DNA from: Sialis fuliginosa | Lineage: Eukaryota; Arthropoda; Insecta; Megaloptera; Sialidae | Length of the DNA stretch: 64,000 nucleotides | Reading direction: 5' to 3' | NCBI GenBank assembly: GCA_961205875.1 | Contig: OY540822.1 | Coordinates: forward strand, 15,750,501 to 15,814,500 | Part shown: one piece after another, positions 1 to 11,857 of the stretch | Position numbering within the stretch: the first letter of the stretch is position 1 | Layout: every line of letters begins with the position of its first letter | Notes under the pieces: generated by a model | Database searches by the model: none | What the model saw: the letters and a program-made list of their open reading frames with translations, nothing else | Told to the model about the DNA's origin: nothing | Program-made: the position numbers and the translations under genes

Positions 1-468
1 TCTTTTTTAATATTTTACATACTTTTTTTTATTAATGAAAGCTCACAGAGATATAAAAGTATTAAGCAATAATCCTAAGTTTTTTAATACACTTTGCAAT
101 AGTTCTATTTACAAAAATAATACTTGTCGAAAATAGTTTACAGAAAGTCCAACAATTCAACTAAATTCAGTTTTAAAATATGTATCTACACTGAAAAGTT
201 TATTGAGAAAAACTATTTTAATGTAACATCCCCCTTAGTTCAAGTCTGTATTTGGAAATAAACAGAACAAGTATTATCTATATATTTTTAAATATCTTAA
301 AGAGCATTTCTCGTTAAATCAATGATGAAGCATACAAAATAATCAAAACTTATGTTTTACATGATTCTTTATTCATTGTGTTTTGGAAAGTAGCATAGAA
401 TTGTCCTGTCATTTATTATACATACGTAATTTTAATGTTTTGCATAACATACACCAAATTGAATTACA
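1..468. other. AT-rich upstream flank, no gene seen
   Basis: AT-rich sequence with no open reading frame of note and no recognisable repeat. It is the 5' flank of the MFS transporter gene and probably holds its promoter and 5'UTR, but I see no clear TATA or initiator element. Confidence 0.5.
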
Positions 469-2099
469 ATGGAACACGAGTCAACAACCTATTATTATAA
501 AGCGAGTCACAAGAGAAGATTTAAGCAATATGTAGCTGTATTTATAGGTAACGTTTTTGTTTTCAAATACACCAATTAAACATTGCTACATTATTCCGAT
601 ATTGTTGATATTTCAGTCAACATGGGAGCAATAACTGTAGGCATGTTGTACGGATGGTCATCTCCAGCTCTCATTAAGTTAATGTCAGAAGAGTCCCATA
701 TTCCTATAACGGCAAATCAAAGTTCTTGGATCACGTCTCTTTTGATGGTCGGTGGATTATTTGGAAGTGTACTGACAACACTGGTCATAGATGTCATAGG
801 GCGTAAATGGACCATTGTCTGCAGTTCAATTCCTTTTATCGTCAGTTGGATAATGATTATTTTTGCAAAAAATGTACCTATGCTATATGCTGCTAGGTAA
901 ACACTAATATTAAACAATTGTTTCAATTAAATCACATTTTTACATTATGTATTTAGATTCATTGGAGGATTAGGCTTGGGAAGTTCCTACATGATTGTTC
1001 CCATGTACACAGGCGAAGTATCAGAAGATTCTGTCAGAGGTGCTTTAGGTTCTTTGTTCGATACATTTCAAAGCTTTGGAATACTTTTTGAGTACTCTAT
1101 CGGGCCCTATGTATCCTATTACATGTTGGCAGGTTTATCTACTATAATTCCCCTACTCATGATTATTTTGTCATTAATGATAGTCCCTGAATCTCCATAT
1201 TTTTATTTGATGAAAGAAAGACACGATGAAGCTAAAAAGAGTTTACAGTTTTTAAGAGGAGTAGAAGATATCGATACAGAATTGAAAATAATGGAAAAAA
1301 ATGTCGAAGAAGAAATACATCAACAGTCAGGCTTGCTGAGTTTATTTACAAACCGCGGGAACAGAAGAGCGACAATAATAATAATTGGTTTAATGGGGGC
1401 CCAACAAGTAAGCGGAGTTGTTGCATTATTAAGTTATTTTCAATTGATTTTTGATGAAACTGGAGGAAAAGTGCCTTCTAGCATTTCTACTATAGGTAAA
1501 ATAAAATTTTATTTAGATTGCTGAAAAAATTTCAACAATCTAATAACTTTCTGTTCTCATATATTTCAGGTATAGGAGTTGCGCAATTTGTGGCTTGTAT
1601 TGGTTGTACAATGGTCTCAGATAGATTTGGAAGGCGTCTCTTACTGCTCATATCAACTCTAGGCTCCGCAATATTTCTGGCACTGACTGGAGGTTTCTTC
1701 TTCACTAAAGAAGTACTCCACAAAGATATTTCGTCTCTGGCGAGCATTCCAATGACTACTATGATTCTGTACATTGTGGTTGTTAATATAGGTCTAAGTA
1801 GCCAGCCATTTGTGCTGCAATCTGAACTTTTCCCAACAAATATCAAAGCCAAGGCCAACTGCGTTGGAATATTGTTTTTACAACTTTCCGAATCTGTTGT
1901 CACAAAACTGTTTGAAGTTATTATGACTAATGTCGGTCTCTACATGACTTTCTGGATATTTGCAGTTTGCTGTTTGATAAGTTTCGTGTTTATTTGGGTC
2001 TATGTGTTTGAAACTAAAGGAAAATCGCTCGAAGAAATACAAATAGAACTACACGACCGTTCAAAGAAAAAAACACATAAACATGAAACCAAATTTTAA
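469..2099 (+). CDS. MFS sugar transporter, facilitated trehalose transporter Tret1-like
   Basis: Four exons: 469-547, 617-896, 957-1495 and 1570-2099, giving about 475 residues, the usual length for insect Tret1-like/SLC2 proteins. All introns are short (60-74 nt) and GT-AG, and the reading frame is continuous across every junction. Visible family marks are DVIGRK after TM2, PESPYF between TM6 and TM7, SDRFGRR in the loop after TM8, and ETKGKS after TM12. About twelve hydrophobic segments are present. This is a plasma-membrane facilitative transporter family for hexoses or trehalose; the substrate cannot be read from sequence. The helix-7 signature, normally QQxSGxN, reads QQVSGVV here, so the conserved Asn is missing, which argues against naming it a classical glucose or trehalose carrier. 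The start at 469 is chosen because it gives a cytosolic N-tail and a good splice phase. A poly(A) signal lies at 2191. Confidence 0.9.
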
Positions 2100-2190
2100 A
2101 ATAACGTTATGTATATTGTTTATATTGTAAATAGTTAATATATAAAAGAATGAAATGTATCTATTTTTTTATTATTTATTTAAACACATA

Positions 2191-2196
2191 AATAAA
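2191..2196 (+). terminator. AATAAA poly(A) signal of the MFS gene
   Basis: A perfect AATAAA lies 92 nt past the stop codon of the MFS gene. TTTATT motifs at 2168-2173 and 2175-2180 are AATAAA on the minus strand and would serve the converging SLC35B4-like gene. The two 3'UTRs probably overlap in the interval 2100-2391, which holds no coding sequence. Confidence 0.5.
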
Positions 2197-2391
2197 ACAA
2201 ATTAGAATATATAACAACAGCATTACCTACTAAAATAAATTAATAACAAATGCATTCATCGCACCAATTATTAATACGGTAACTACTTATAATATAAGTT
2301 TTATAAAAATACTTTTCTTTATAATAATATTATAAATTTAGTAGTTTAAGTAAATCAAATCAAATAAAATTAAATTAAACTTTAACATACA

Positions 2392-3675
2392 TTAATCTTT
2401 ACGTTTCTTCATCAACATCTGTTGCATTCTTTGTGGCACTTCCGTGAACACAAACGTACCAGAGAACACCATAATTGTAGCGACCCAGTGAGCTAAAGTG
2501 AATGGATTTTGAAAATAGATAATAGAAAATATGAGTGATGCAAATTTTCTCAACGTTACAACCAGAGTCACTGTCAGCGATGTACATTCTGTCGTCAAGG
2601 TGTAAACAGAACTGATACAAAGATATCTGGAATTAGTTGAGGAAATAAAATAAAATAAAATAGACATTACAGTCATTTTAAATATTTTAAAAGGATACTG
2701 TGTTAAAATATTTCCAAGCAGCCAAATGAACATTGTAGGAATTGCAATGTTAACAATTGGAATGTTCATAGGAGAACTGGAAAAGCTGAGCATTGTGTGA
2801 GTGTAAATATCATTGTACAAAAACAGAAACCACGGGACCGATAGTAAATGCTGAAACAATACACAATGGTTATATTTAGTGCAATTACAAGATTGATTAA
2901 CTTACAGAATAATACATGGCTTCCTCAGGATGCTTTCCGTAATGACTGTACAGCCATTCTTGATAAATACCCATTCGAGCAGATACGAACAGAGCTATTG
3001 TAAGTAATAGAATACCGAGCACCCACCAGAAGAAACTCTCTGGTAGTTTTTCTTCACCGGGTTTGTACTGTCAAAAAAACAAAACACTTTAATTTTCAAA
3101 CATTTCTGTTTCTACATACCAATCTTACTTCACGAGATACGACTGTTGCTAAAACAATTCCTATTGTGATTACAACTACTGATAATTTCTTTGCCAATGT
3201 GTATTTTCGTTGTAAGATGATTATACCCATAATCATATTGGCTATCAAGGACCCCTGAAAAAAATCAACTTGTTAGAGTACATTCCAATAGATACATTAA
3301 AATAAAGTATACTTACTGATCGAAATATCATATGTAACGGTACAGGTATATTAAAACCAAATGCCAAGTTATTTAATACATTCGAGAGGAAAAACATTCC
3401 AACAAGGATAAGGTAGTCCTTTATGTCTATTATCCTTTTCACTTTACCGAACTGTGATGTAAAAATAAATCCATGCACTGACAAAAAGAGAAACTGTAAG
3501 AAGGTAACCAATGTACCTGCGCCAGGATCTTCTCTGTAAATAGGAAATAAATCAGTACAGACCAATGAAACAAGCTCAAGTAAATATCATACCTAACGAT
3601 AAGTTCTAAGAATATCATGTTCGACATACAACCAATAAACACACCAGCTATGGCGAAGGCTGCTTTTTGATTCAT
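2392..3675 (-). CDS. SLC35B4: UDP-xylose/UDP-GlcNAc-type nucleotide-sugar transporter (SLC35B4 family, Drosophila Efr-like)
   Basis: Six exons read leftward: 3675-3593, 3533-3317, 3254-3120, 3067-2906, 2850-2699 and 2626-2392, giving about 327 residues; human SLC35B4 is about 331. The start MNQKAAFAIAGVF is followed by an IFLELIVR segment as in the family. Family stretches include PLHMIFRSGSLIANM, TQYLCISSVYTLTTEC, SLTVTLVVTLRKF and IIYFQNPFTLAHW. About ten membrane segments are predicted. The protein should exchange nucleotide sugars across Golgi or ER membranes. The tail ends MKKRKD, a basic end resembling but not matching a KKxx ER-retrieval signal. The last intron (2627-2698) is 72 nt, in frame and free of stops, so a naive reading frame runs through it; family alignment (TQ followed by Y-x-C-I) shows it is an intron. 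The gene converges with the MFS gene. Confidence 0.92.
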
Positions 3676-4230
3676 TTTCAGAGATTATTAAATTTCACAA
3701 CACAAAAATTATTTAAAAATAATAATACTGATTCTTTTTTAAATCCTGATTTGTTTTAAACTGTCACGATTTTTTTTTAGTTGCAAACATAATTATTGTT
3801 TTACATACAATAATTTAATTCCAAAGGTCAAAATTTATAAATATCATTGCTGCCAACTGGTAATTAAATTTTTTATCAGCTTGTTTTATAATTTGATAAA
3901 AAATTATAATTTTGACAATCGTTAGAAAAAGGTTATGTGATCACGTGACTACCATGGACATATAAATATATATACAATTTCTTGTTATGAACTCAAATAT
4001 GTAGGAAATAATAATAAAAAATAACATATTTCCTATATCTTTTATTTTCTTTACAAATAATTACAGTACCTATGGATAAATATTAGAAATTTAATAACAA
4101 ATATATTCCAAAATCCTGAAAATTTTTAATAAATAACTAGATTGCAATTTAAACCCAAAACAAATACTCGATTTGTGTTTTTATTCAAAAATTATATTGT
4201 CTAGCTAGGATAGAATGAATTTGTGTTTCA
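3676..4230. other. intergenic: SLC35B4-like promoter side and eIF2B-delta 3' flank
   Basis: AT-rich spacer between two minus-strand genes. It contains the 8-bp palindromic E-box described separately and a TTTATT at 4180-4185, which is AATAAA on the minus strand 46 nt past the eIF2B-delta stop codon and is its likely poly(A) signal. No coding sequence seen. Confidence 0.5.
3941..3948. promoter_or_regulatory. palindromic E-box TCACGTGA
   Basis: A perfect TCACGTGA lies about 270 bp upstream of the SLC35B4-like start codon. This core is bound by bHLH-leucine-zipper factors of the USF/MITF/TFEB/Max type. Position fits a proximal promoter element; function is inference. Confidence 0.35.
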
Positions 4231-6701
4231 TCAACAACTATCAGTAGGTTTAACACGGAGTATAACAGGCACGCTGGTGCAAGGCAGTATAGCCAATTCT
4301 GTGACTACGGCAGTCACGAGGTCGGGAGGAGTTACGTCGTAAGCTATGTTCAAGGGCACGACCGACGCATTTTTCCTCCAGTCCGATAAAATATTCTTAT
4401 CTGGTGTTATAAGAAGGTCGGGGTCTCCTGTAAGATAAAAATAAAATCATTCACCATAACATAAACTCACTTTATTTCAACGTACCTAGTTCATTATAAA
4501 CAAATGAATCTGTCTGTACTCTTTCACAGAACTTATATGTTTCACAACAAACAAGCACAGGGACATTATTAGCCTTGGCACTGAGAGCGACTTGAGCTGT
4601 TCCGGTCCGAGACATGACGTGACCGTTAGCTAAAAGTGCATGCGCACCCAGGAGCACCTTGCTCACAATTGGCATTATAAAGCTGACAGATGATATCAAT
4701 CCATAACTGCATTTTACGCCTGCGCTTACCAACCTTCTCAACAGTTCTCTACCTTCTAATAACGGACGACCGTCTATCACCACCACGTGGAACTTTTGTT
4801 TCTTACGATGTGCTTCCAGCAAAATGTTTTGAATAAGTGACGAGCTAAAAAGTAAATACATTGATCAGTTTAAAATACAAATCAATCAAGTTTATTTTAT
4901 TTACCATCCGTATGTCAAAATAACATCATCTTTATCGATTTTCGGCTGCACTGTGTTGCTGATAGCTTGACCGGCCATTTCTATCTGCTCTTTAATAAAT
5001 ACATTTATACAGTCGTGTAATTTGTACGTAGCGTCTGCATCAGTTATGTTATTAGGTAACTGTGTTAATTGCCATTTTAAGAACTTGAGAGCATTCATCA
5101 TAGAAACAGATATAGGCCTGCAGTAATGTAAGTAATCCACGTTCTTCTTCAACACAACTTCAAAACCACGACCAAATTCTTGCCGTGGCGGAGTTTTGTA
5201 GTTGGAAATCATGTCTTTGATCACCTCGAGCATGGCTATGCATCTGGCATTAGAACCCTGCACAATGCCTGCTTTGTACTGCAATCCTAACTGAAATACT
5301 TTAGGGTTTACTGCAGAGTAATCAACGTTTTCTTTTGTCACGTACAGATGGCTGAACAGTTGTACTTTTGGTTCAACAGAAGCTTTAGGTTTCTCTTTTA
5401 TACAGATTTCTACTTTCTTCTGGACAACTTCTTGAGGTGCTTTTGTTTTAGGTGCAGTCATTTTTGTTACAATTACACTTGTGGTTTTTGCAGCTCTCTG
5501 GGCTTCTTGTTTTGCCCTTCTCTCTGCTTTTAATTGAGACTTACTTTTTTGTTCTATTTCATTTAAATTACCCGTTTGTTTTTCTTTATTATCTACAACC
5601 GATACTTTATTTTCCTGTTTTTTCTCATTTTCTTTTGTTATATTTTCTTGCTTGCTTAAATTTATATTCATATCCATTTCTATATTTTTACTCTTTTCAG
5701 ATACTTTTTCATCAATAGTTACATGTTTCATATCTTTGACAATATTCTCACCTTTGTCTTTATTCTTTTTAGCATTTTTCTTTGCTTGTCTTGCTGCTAA
5801 AATTGCTTCACGTGATGTATCAGTTTCTGTCTTTACTTCGACTGATTTATTTTCTTTCACAGATTCTAGATCAGTTTGTTTAATTTTTTCTGGAGGATTC
5901 TTCTTTGCAGCTTTCTTTTCCCTTCTCTGAGCTAAGATAGCTTCTCGAGATTCGGCGCTAGGAGCAGGTTTAGCGTCTTCCATGTTGCTAATATAAGATA
6001 CTATCGCTTGGTTCTTTGTATTAGTTTTATCTACAGTCAACACTTCATTTTCCAGTATAAGAACCGGACTAGATACTTTTGGTATAGGAATATGATCACA
6101 AATTGGAATTAAATCTGAAGGATGACTCTGAGACAGAAGATTAGCAACTTCCAGGTTTTTTGTATCGTGGTATTCAGTTAGACATTCTTGAAGTTCGCAT
6201 ATCTTCTTGATACCTGCTAGAACTTTATTTTTACACTGCTCACTTTGCTCACGCGGTTTTGTATTCATTGACTGTTTGTTTATATCTGAAGACTCGGACG
6301 TGTTAGTTGTTCTTCTGATTTTTGCTTTCTTTCGTCTTAAATGTCTGCGACTACTGTGCGAAAGCTTTTGTTGTATATTTGAATTTCCAGTGGTATTATC
6401 CTTAAAAATTACATAAATGTCATACAATATATTAAATAGTTAAAAACAGAAAAAAGCACACGAAACATATTTCATTGTAATATCAAGTTACTTTTAGGTT
6501 ATGAGAGGTTAAGAATGCATTAAGAAAGTGTATTAAATAATCGAGATTTATTATCAAAAAGCATTAATTTGGCGCATAGCAATAACAACATGCTCACTTA
6601 TTTTAGTAAAACGTAAAAACAAACATATACCTATAGTAAATAATGACACAAGCTTTCTACACTAATATTGAATAAACACTAAATACCTTATTACAATCCA
6701 T
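4231..6701 (-). CDS. EIF2B4: translation initiation factor eIF2B subunit delta
   Basis: Exons read leftward: 6701-6687 (15 nt), 6400-4905, 4844-4486 and 4427-4231, giving about 688 residues. The C-terminal ~350 residues form the eIF2B alpha/beta/delta Rossmann-like domain: [49 protein letters not shown] and [17 protein letters not shown]. The protein is a regulatory subunit of the guanine-nucleotide exchange factor for eIF2 and is central to the integrated stress response. The N-terminal third is lysine-rich, low complexity and disordered-looking; it carries two copies of a SREAILA(Q/A)R...KK..KK motif and the family's [14 protein letters not shown] helix. The first exon encodes only MDCNK and joins in frame to DNTTG; the alternative start at 6427 (MYDIY...) would need no splice but reads through a good acceptor. 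The start is therefore less sure than the body. Confidence 0.93.
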
Positions 6702-7275
6702 TGCCTCCCAAGATTAATAATATTTATGCATTAAAATAGTTACTATAAAGATAGATTTTAAACATATAAATAGTTCTGCAACATATTCAACATTTATACT
6801 AAATTGCGAAATATGATTAAAATTTTGTTACCTTTTATTTAATTCACAAAAACATGTATAAAATATTTTTATATAAAGCAGCTTGAATTATTTTAAATAA
6901 AAATGTGATGCAACAATGACAGATCACCATAGATAATACATAAGTCTAATCACGTGGCTTCAAAATAATAGATACAGAATTATCATATGCTTGTACCATA
7001 GACAGAATAAGTTAAATTGATAAAGCAGTGAATCTAAACATGTGAAATTGAAGTCCTGGTATACGAGTTTTAAATATTAGTTATGTATTGAAATATGGGA
7101 TAAAATAAATCAAATTTAATAATTTTCTTATGTTATATAGTGAATTTCTTTAATTTTTATAAATTTTTACAAAATTTTTCATTTATAAACTGCAAAAACA
7201 AAAAAAAAAACCATAAGGATAAAAATAACATACGATAAAAAAAATTATCAAGTTATTTTATTAATCAAATAACTC
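6702..7275. other. intergenic: eIF2B-delta 5' flank
   Basis: AT-rich, without coding sequence. A CACGTG E-box at 6951-6956 lies about 250 bp upstream of the inferred eIF2B-delta start. The left part of the eIF2B-delta gene region (6401-6686) is its first intron. No repeat recognised. Confidence 0.45.
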
Positions 7276-8659
7276 TTGATCAAATGTACAAAGTTTATTC
7301 ACTCACAGAAAACAAAAAAATATATATAAATATATACTTTCATATGTATATATACCAAGAACTCGAACCGCTCTAAAGTTCTAGTTGGGAGGTCGGTTTT
7401 CATTCCGGCCAAGCAACAATTGTGATGGAAATGATTCAGTTCCAAGTTGTGATACCTACAAAGGTAATGTTCGAGTTCCTGATATACATGTATGTATGTA
7501 TGCAATGCACACTATATACATACATATAAATATATATAACCAGTGGTGAGAAACATTTTCCAAAAGGTATTTTTCAGCCACTATCATGATACCAACAGCC
7601 TTACTAAATGCGATTATTTCTTCCATATTTCTTAACAAACCAAGAAAAAAACCAAACCGGCCAAAGGAACTGTGAGGACGAGGACGCAAACATCTATTGG
7701 CGTCTCGTTTACAATATTAGTGTGCCTGGTTTCTTTCCAACAATGATGCACTTTATTAAAATATATGCATATATATATTTATATATAATTATTTACAATT
7801 ATAGAATCATATTATCGATTACAAAATAAAAACATCGCTTTGTCGACTACAGTCCTGGATTGTGATAATTTTATATACAAATTACTCATCGTACATCGAG
7901 GCTCTACCTCTAACATGTCAAAATTCATAAATAAACAACAGAGATCGAATCCTATATTGAAAAAGTACATCACATCACGTGGGGTGATAAGATTCGACCT
8001 ATCGTCAAAAAGTATGGAAGAATCTAAGCTCGGTGATAAAACAGTCACATCGATATATTATTTGTCCGGAGCGATATATAAAGATATACCGAAATCACCG
8101 ATTCATACATCATCTGTATGTAAACACTAGATATTTTAAAAACGCCTCGTCCGTCTGTATTCTTAAAATATATCGTTTGCTTTTTATAAAAACCAAACTT
8201 TCAATATTACACGTAAAAGAAATATCAGAAAATGATGGTATATAAAAAAATTCAAAACAATCGTCGAAGTTAGCATTCGCCTGGTTTATAAAAAAAAGTG
8301 TACGTTTAAAAAAATAAAATCAAACATCCGAGCGGCCTCGTGCATCCCGACACTATCGTAAAAAAAGAAAACAGTCTCCTCGAAAATAATATCTAAACCA
8401 AGAAAATATTAGCCTCAACTGAGCAAAAGTACAAACAGTTAACAAAATAAAAATAAAATAAACAAAACAAGACTGAAGAAATCACATCATATACAGTGCT
8501 TAACATTCTAAAAGAAAAAGTAGAAAGTAAACAAGATTATGTTATTGATTAATTCACTAATTCACCTAAAGATTACAGCTCAATTTCATCTCTCCGAAAC
8601 AACACGACAGACGTACGTTTATGCTTCTATGGAAGAGACACCCGACGTCGGAGAGACCT
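7276..8659 (-). other. probable long 3'UTR of the vig2/SERBP1 gene
   Basis: About 1.4 kb downstream of the vig2 stop codon lacks convincing coding sequence on either strand; the reading frames present are short and show no family resemblance. A minus-strand AATAAA (TTTATT at 7293-7298) could end the transcript. Runs of ATATAT near 7320 and 7520 are simple sequence. The extent of the UTR is inference. Confidence 0.35.
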
Positions 8660-11623
8660 TCAGCCCAAAGACGGGAAATCATGCTCGTCGTCTACCTTCG
8701 GTGCACTTTGGCGATTGTGTCTTTGTGTAATGTTCTTGTCAACGCGTCCAGCTTCCTCAGCCTGCAATATAAAAATTAAAACTAAAATAATCTGTTCATA
8801 ATTTACACTGATGGTCGTCGTTTCACTCACAATCACGCTCGCACTCACCATGTCGTCACTGTTACGGAACGACTTGGCCACGTTCTCACGACGCGGGCCT
8901 GGTCTAGGGCCTCCGCGCCCTGCACCGCCCCCACGAGATCCTCTTCCACCAGGCCCGCTACGTCGTCCATCAGTAAAACGTACCTCAATGTCCAGAACAT
9001 GCTTTTGTCTTCCTACGCGTTGGGGATACTCGGATGCATCATATTCCTTTAAAAAATACCATTCTATTAATTAACATCATCTTACATAACATATCTTTTA
9101 AACTTACCTCTTCCTCTGATTCTTCTTCTTCCATTTCACGCTTCTTGTTCAGTTCATACATATTTTTCCATTGGCTCAAATCTTCACCCTCTCCTGCCTT
9201 ACGCAAGTTGTATTGTGGTTTATGAGTTTTAGCAGCACGTTGTGCCTTCCATTCATCTAAAGTCAATTCCCGCACTTCTTCCTCAGCTGGAGCCGCAGGC
9301 CCGCCTTCGCCTCCTTCTGTTGCACTTTCACCACCTTCCCTAAAACCATGTCACATTTGTTTATAACTAATTCTCAATTATTTACTTTCAAAATTATCTT
9401 ACTTTGTTTCAGGAGCTGAATCCGTTTTCTCAGTGTCCCAAGTTTGATCTGGATCAATAGTTTTGTTTGCCTCTCTGTAAAAGTCAAGTATAATGTATTA
9501 TTATAAATACAATAAATAAGCAAGCAAGATCGAGGGAGGAATAATAACAAGAAATAAGTACACTGCTCTGAAATACTCACTCAATATCGTCTTTATGAGA
9601 ACCCCAGTTATGAGCGCCGGCTCCGTCTCTCTTGTCGACAGCTTTCACACCACTGTAACCAGAACTACTTATTGTTACTTATGAAAAATATTGCTGTAGC
9701 GTCTGAATGGAATAATTATCAGACAATCAGTATCTTTGATAAACAAAATCAATATAAAAATAAAATAAAAATGTTAATGTTGAAAATAACCTATAAAATT
9801 GTTTTCAAAATTACTTAATAAAAATATACACTTTCAACACATAAAATATTAAACTAAACTTACGTTTTATCAGAGCCGCTTTGCCGATCGAATTCACGTT
9901 TTCCACCACGTCCTTCAAAATTACGTCTTGGTCCGTCGGTGCGCGGCTGGCGTGGCCGGGCCCCTTGGACTCCTCCAGTACGTGGTCCACGTGGGCCCCC
10001 TTCACCGCCACCGCTCTCACCTTCACCACCAGAACCTGAGCTCGCTCCTCCCCGGTTATATTCTCTTCTCGCAGGCCGTTCCTCTCTAAAGCCATCACTG
10101 TTTGTAAACCTGTTCTCAACATTGGCAGAGCCGTTGAAAGGTTTCTCATCACGATTCCTTTTGTTATTTCTTTCTTCCCTGTTTTCATTCGAGAACTTCA
10201 CATTTCGATCAGTGCGTATGTCATTATTCTTTTGAGGTCCGTTCTTTGGTTTTTCTGCTGTGAAATCACAATATAATTTTCAGTAATAATAATTAACAGA
10301 AAATCAAATTTACAAATAAATCAGTGTTATATTAACATATTCACTTTGTTAATTAACTACTAAATATTACATAAATGGTTATGTTTTTTATCTTAATATT
10401 ATTATGTTACATGTGTTAGTAACTAGATTTCTGCAATTAATGCAAACAATAAAAAAAAAACACTATCTTACAAATAACATTATAATAGATAAAATTTGTT
10501 AATTTATTGAAAATGAATGACCTTGATAAAGTTTTACTTTCATTATATAGAATAGGTATATAAAATAACCAATTGCTTGAAGTAATTGTCTCCTAAATAT
10601 TTGTAAACATGTTCAAATTATCATTTAATTGATTATTATTATAATAACTTTATTTTTGTACTTAATTGAATGAAGTAAGTTGATATGTGGAACATGTGTA
10701 ATATAAAATCTGTCTAAATAATGTTTACAACTAACCAGTGTAAATACATTGAAAAGCATGTAGTTTAAATATAAGATAGGTATATCTAAATTCCTTTCTT
10801 ACTGGAACATTCTAAAAATAACAACACCATTGCCATATCTATTGCATCTTCATTATAATGTCACTTTGTAAAAAAAATAAAGTTGGATATTCATTCAATT
10901 ATTATATTGTATTTACAGAGGAAATATTCACCAGAGAATTTACCTATTTGTAATTGAAAGAAATATTATTAACATTTGCAAACGAATGTCATTATTTGAG
11001 ATAGATTTGTTTCAGCAATACATTAGATTGATTGTGTAATTTTCATTAGTAAAACTAATTTATTTACTGTTACTACATAGCTAAATAGTCAAGGTTCATT
11101 ATTTATGTCGCACGTTTAGGTACCTATGGTGTAAACATTAATATTTCAAGTATAATTTTCTAAATGAAAGGCACTGATAGACAACGACTGAAAAATATAA
11201 AAGTTAAAAATATTAAGTGACGCTTCGTTTGGAAACTCCACAATGTTCTCGTTTTGACTTTAAAGACAGAGTAAAATTTGGACCATGTGAGACGTTCGAC
11301 GAACGGTGAGGTCAAGCAAGCATGGCGGCATTAATTATTAAAATAAACCGGTCAAAATATTAATATTATCAAGACATACCTTCTCGTTTTTCCTGGGGTT
11401 TCGCATTTTGGGTTTCTTTCATTCCTTTTCTCTGAGCAGGTCCGGTTTTAACTTTTGTTTGAGCGTCGGGTTTCACTTTATTTTCCTTTTCGGCGACCTT
11501 CGTTTTCTTTTTTAACTCCTTCTCTTGTTCTTTAGATTTCAACATTTCCAGAGGATCCGTATCGTCGTCGTTTAAAAAAAGGGCATAGCGATTAGCTATG
11601 CCGATCCCGTACGTGTTCTCCAT
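8660..11623 (-). CDS. vig2: SERBP1/HABP4-family RNA-binding protein (vig/vig2-like)
   Basis: Seven exons read leftward: 11623-11380, 10257-9864, 9652-9581, 9474-9403, 9339-9108, 9046-8849 and 8761-8660; about 437 residues, all junctions in frame. The N-terminus (MENTYGIGIANRYALFLND) is the Stm1-like segment of this family. It is followed by a Lys/Glu-rich helix, an Arg/Gly-rich segment around residues 110-215 (RGG and RGP motifs), the HABP4/PAI-RBP1 core with GAHNWGSHKDD and LTLDEWKAQRAA, a second Gly/Arg-rich patch (GGRGSRGGGAGRGG), and the conserved end APKVDDEHDFPSL. Family members bind mRNA and ribosomes, and clamp idle 80S ribosomes; Drosophila vig co-purifies with RISC and vig2 with heterochromatin. 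The second exon has a tandem acceptor (see separate entry). Intron 1 is 1.1 kb, the rest short. Confidence 0.93.
10255..10260 (-). promoter_or_regulatory. NAGNAG tandem splice acceptor of vig2 exon 2
   Basis: On the minus strand the acceptor reads CAGCAG immediately before AAAAACC. Using the first CAG starts the exon at 10257 and inserts one Ala codon (REAEK); using the second starts it at 10254 and gives REEK. Both keep frame because the upstream exon ends in phase 1. Confidence 0.6.
10261..11379 (-). other. vig2 intron 1
   Basis: AT-rich intron of about 1.1 kb between a GTATGT donor and the NAGNAG acceptor. Nothing coding or repeated recognised in it. Confidence 0.6.
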
Positions 11624-11824
11624 GATGGATATTTATTAAATTACACTTCACAACAACGAGATGTTGGAAGATATTTTATATGGCTCCTTCAGCCTTTTCC
11701 ACTTAGGCGATCATACACACAATATGGCCGTTGGCGCGATCAAACAACTCATACTGACCAACTTCACACAGTCAAAATGCGCAATCTAGTTGCGCCCCAC
11801 CACATCGCACTACACCAGCAGCTC

Positions 11825-11857
<33 letters not shown>

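Noticed and set aside
7456..8245. Short reading frames in the interval downstream of vig2
   Set aside because: No recognisable protein, low complexity; best explained as 3'UTR.
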